Positions 13,214-14,951 of a DNA stretch of 14,951 nucleotides are shown in pieces. The translations under genes and the position numbers were made by a program. Origin of the DNA: Acidimicrobiia bacterium (GTDB taxonomy: Bacteria; Actinomycetota; Acidimicrobiia; Acidimicrobiales; Hopanoidiivorantaceae); contig JAHRAM010000028.1 in NCBI GenBank assembly GCA_020027305.1, positions 1 through 14,951 on the forward strand, read 5' to 3'. Under the pieces are notes generated by a model. The model searched no databases. It was not told the DNA's origin and saw only the letters and a list, made by a program, of their open reading frames with translations. Position 1 is the stretch's first letter; each line of letters opens with the position of its first letter.

Positions 13214-14806
13214 CTAATTCAAAGTGAATTCTCTTGCTTTTGAAATTTCAATATTGGTACCACTTGGAAGCCTACCGATATATTCATCTCCATTTAACAT
13301 ATTTAAAATACTTGCCTTGGTTGAAAGCGCCATTGTGCGTTTTCCGCTAGGAGTATCTGCCACACAGATTGCCCGCTCAGGGTTTCCCTCTCGGTCATAA
13401 AGCAGGTTCGAAGTTCTAGCAACGGCGCCCCCAAAATAATCAGCGTCAACTTCTAAGGTGGGGGTACTTGCTCTCACCTCTTTAGTGAAATCGCTAAAGG
13501 CATTTGCTCCAATTTGTTTTTCGGGGTTGCCGTCAAACATATCATGGGTTGAAAAAATCCCTGCCCCTTGTTTGGTTATCATTCCGCTGATGGAAGTGAC
13601 TAGCCCAGTCTTTTTATTCCCGTTTGCTTTTTCAGATTTCAAAACCTCTGTCATTCTGGCAAGCCCCCCCAGCACAAAGCTATTTAGCGGCCCGCCAGAA
13701 AAAGTCATCCCACCTGTGAGCGTGGGTTGGTGCGCATTTTCAGTCGCACTGCTAATGTCAATTCCCATCTCTTCTGCCTGAATCCAAACCGCCACAGGAA
13801 AACAAGAGTAAAGCTCAAAATAATCGACATCTTTATTGATGCCGTCTATACTCAGCCCGCTAGATTCAAGCACAGCTTTTCCCACGATTTCAAATCCTTG
13901 GCAACGGTGAATTTCTTTTCGCTCAACAATTGGAACCATGTTGTTTGAAACTGCTCCAGCAACTGGAAAAATCCATTCCTCTTCAGCAACCCCAAGCTCC
14001 ATAGCAAACTCTTTTGAAACAAAAAGGAGTGCTGTTGCTTGGTCGACATTTATTTGAGAACAGTTCCACTTGTTGTATGGGGCAGCGATTGGGCGATTTC
14101 TTTCACTAGGCTGGGCGATTTCTTTGGCACCCATTGGTTCTTTAAAAGCTGCAAACGGATTTTCTGATGCCACCTCGCTGAAGCCTTCCCAAAGTTTTGC
14201 TGTTGCTGCCCGTTGTTCTTTCGGGCTTTTTCCTTTCGCAATTCCAAATGCATTTTCAATGAGAGAATAATGTGATGGGGCAGTATAAAGTTGTATTTCA
14301 TGTTCAAGCGGATGAAGGATGTCAAGCTCAGGAGCAAGGGTTTCATCTGGCGGTATCTCACTAAAGGGTGGTTCAGGAATCTCTTCACCTGCGATTTTGT
14401 GGCGGAGCTTTTTGTATTCGGCTTCAGTTCCCACAACCAGCACGGCATCTGCCCCATTTTCTAAGATTTCGTTACATGCCATATTAAATGGGGTTTGTTG
14501 AAGCACCCCAACTTCAGCCATAATTGTTTTCGGGGGTTTGCTGCTGCTACCTTTGCCCTCGGCAACTTCTGGCAAGATTTTTTCAAGCAAAAGCTGGGCG
14601 GGGTTGCCCATTTTTGTCATTGAGCTCATACAGATTACCGACTGGAGCCTGCTAAAAACTTTTTCAGGAGCAACATTCAAGTCAGAAACACACATTTTTG
14701 TGGCAGAAACAAGCAGTTCTAAGGCGTTTAGCGCCTCATTTGGGTTTTCAAACCGCTGAGTTACGGTTTTTGCGCCTATAAGTAGGGGGGTTTTAGGGGT
14801 TGTCAA
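13214..14806 (-). CDS. SCP2-type thiolase-like protein (acetyl-CoA acetyltransferase-like)
   Basis: A 530-residue protein, longer than classical thiolases (about 390-400). It resembles the SCP2-thiolase-like type 1 group, which carries an extra C-terminal domain. PLLIGAKTVTQRFENP (7-22) is the typical N-terminus; GNPAQLLLEKI (68-78), ADAVLVVGTEAEYKK (119-133) and the mid-region cysteine segment FELYSCFPVAV (330-340, Cys335) follow. GGMTFSGGP (365-373) is the glycine-rich loop, and a beta-rich extra domain fills about residues 440-525. The nucleophile motif of true thiolases (Cys-x-Ser-Gly in the N-terminal half) is not visible; the equivalent region reads EVGVLQQTPFNMACNEI. It may therefore be an acyl-CoA-binding or non-canonical enzyme. 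The start is uncertain: the best placed is a TTG at 14806 (ATT just before is less likely), and no ATG lies between it and the conserved PLLIGA. The substrate is unknown; lipid, sterol or branched acyl-CoA metabolism is inference. Confidence 0.85.
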   Translation of the reverse strand: MTTPKTPLLIGAKTVTQRFENPNEALNALELLVSATKMCVSDLNVAPEKVFSRLQSVICMSSMTKMGNPAQLLLEKILPEVAEGKGSSSKPPKTIMAEVGVLQQTPFNMACNEILENGADAVLVVGTEAEYKKLRHKIAGEEIPEPPFSEIPPDETLAPELDILHPLEHEIQLYTAPSHYSLIENAFGIAKGKSPKEQRAATAKLWEGFSEVASENPFAAFKEPMGAKEIAQPSERNRPIAAPYNKWNCSQINVDQATALLFVSKEFAMELGVAEEEWIFPVAGAVSNNMVPIVERKEIHRCQGFEIVGKAVLESSGLSIDGINKDVDYFELYSCFPVAVWIQAEEMGIDISSATENAHQPTLTGGMTFSGGPLNSFVLGGLARMTEVLKSEKANGNKKTGLVTSISGMITKQGAGIFSTHDMFDGNPEKQIGANAFSDFTKEVRASTPTLEVDADYFGGAVARTSNLLYDREGNPERAICVADTPSGKRTMALSTKASILNMLNGDEYIGRLPSGTNIEISKAREFTLN

Positions 14807-14858
14807 AATATACCTATATAAAAAATATACCTATTATATATGTCAATATATATGTCAA
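14805..14858 (-). promoter_or_regulatory. AT-rich repeated leader and candidate promoter of the thiolase-like gene
   Basis: On the plus strand AAAATATACCTAT occurs at 14805-14817 and 14822-14834 (17-bp period), and ATATATGTCAA occurs twice further out with a 12-bp period. Read on the minus strand this gives two TTGACA boxes (14858-14853 and 14846-14841) and a TATAAT (14838-14833). The first TTGACA lies only 14 bp from TATAAT, short of the preferred 17, and the second has no well-spaced -10. A promoter here is plausible but unproven. The rest to the window end (14859-14951) is AT-rich with nothing recognised. Confidence 0.35.
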
Positions 14859-14951
14859 ATATTTAAGATTGCCAATTTAAAAAATAAGTTATAAAAATGT
14901 TATATGCCACAAGTAGCTTATAAAAAAGTGCAAAACACATAAAAAAGAAAG

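Noticed and set aside
14050..14457. Minus-strand open frame of 135 codons
   Set aside because: It lies in another frame inside the thiolase-like gene, and its translation is low-complexity with no recognisable motif.

Overview
The window looks like chromosomal DNA from a moderately AT-rich bacterium. Its main content is a catabolic locus for pyrimidines and pseudouridine. Several clues suggest an Actinobacteriota-like lineage. Both substrate-binding proteins are lipoproteins, as is usual in single-membrane bacteria. The nitrilase, class-III aminotransferase, dihydropyrimidinase and semialdehyde dehydrogenase resemble, as far as I remember, the pyrimidine-degradation set of actinomycetes. The SCP2-type thiolase-like protein is also common there. 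The AT-rich spacers would fit a low-GC, possibly marine, member. This placement is inference; another lineage such as marine Chloroflexota is not excluded.

Layout. Positions 1-462 (+) hold the 3' end of a Rieske-type ring-hydroxylating oxygenase alpha subunit. It converges on a run of seven minus-strand genes. Read in the direction of transcription these are beta-ureidopropionase (9879-9037), class-III aminotransferase (8964-7672), dihydropyrimidinase (7648-6236), CoA-acylating (methyl)malonate-semialdehyde dehydrogenase (6022-4535), two paralogous lipoprotein substrate-binding proteins (4499-3162 and 2841-1465) and an Mrr-type restriction endonuclease (1437-493). Divergent from the run, on the plus strand, are a PfkB-family kinase (10153-11175) and pseudouridine-5'-phosphate glycosidase (11260-12213). 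The right end holds a minus-strand pair: a thiolase-like protein (14806-13214) and an SDR (13066-12206) whose 3' end overlaps psuG by 8 bp.

How the genes may work together. The PfkB kinase (probable PsuK) would phosphorylate pseudouridine, and PsuG would split pseudouridine-5'-phosphate into uracil and ribose-5-phosphate. The minus-strand genes encode the lower reductive pyrimidine pathway. Dihydropyrimidinase opens dihydrouracil, beta-ureidopropionase releases CO2, NH3 and beta-alanine (or 3-aminoisobutyrate from thymine), the aminotransferase makes (methyl)malonate semialdehyde, and MmsA converts it to acetyl-CoA or propionyl-CoA. The connecting enzyme, dihydropyrimidine dehydrogenase, is not in this window, and no transporter permease or ATPase is present for the two binding proteins.

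The spacers are very AT-rich. Several contain short tandem repeats whose unit differs from spacer to spacer. A similar in-frame minisatellite lies inside the kinase gene and a lysine/asparagine-rich insert lies inside psuG. I found no RNA gene, insertion sequence, CRISPR array or convincing intrinsic terminator.
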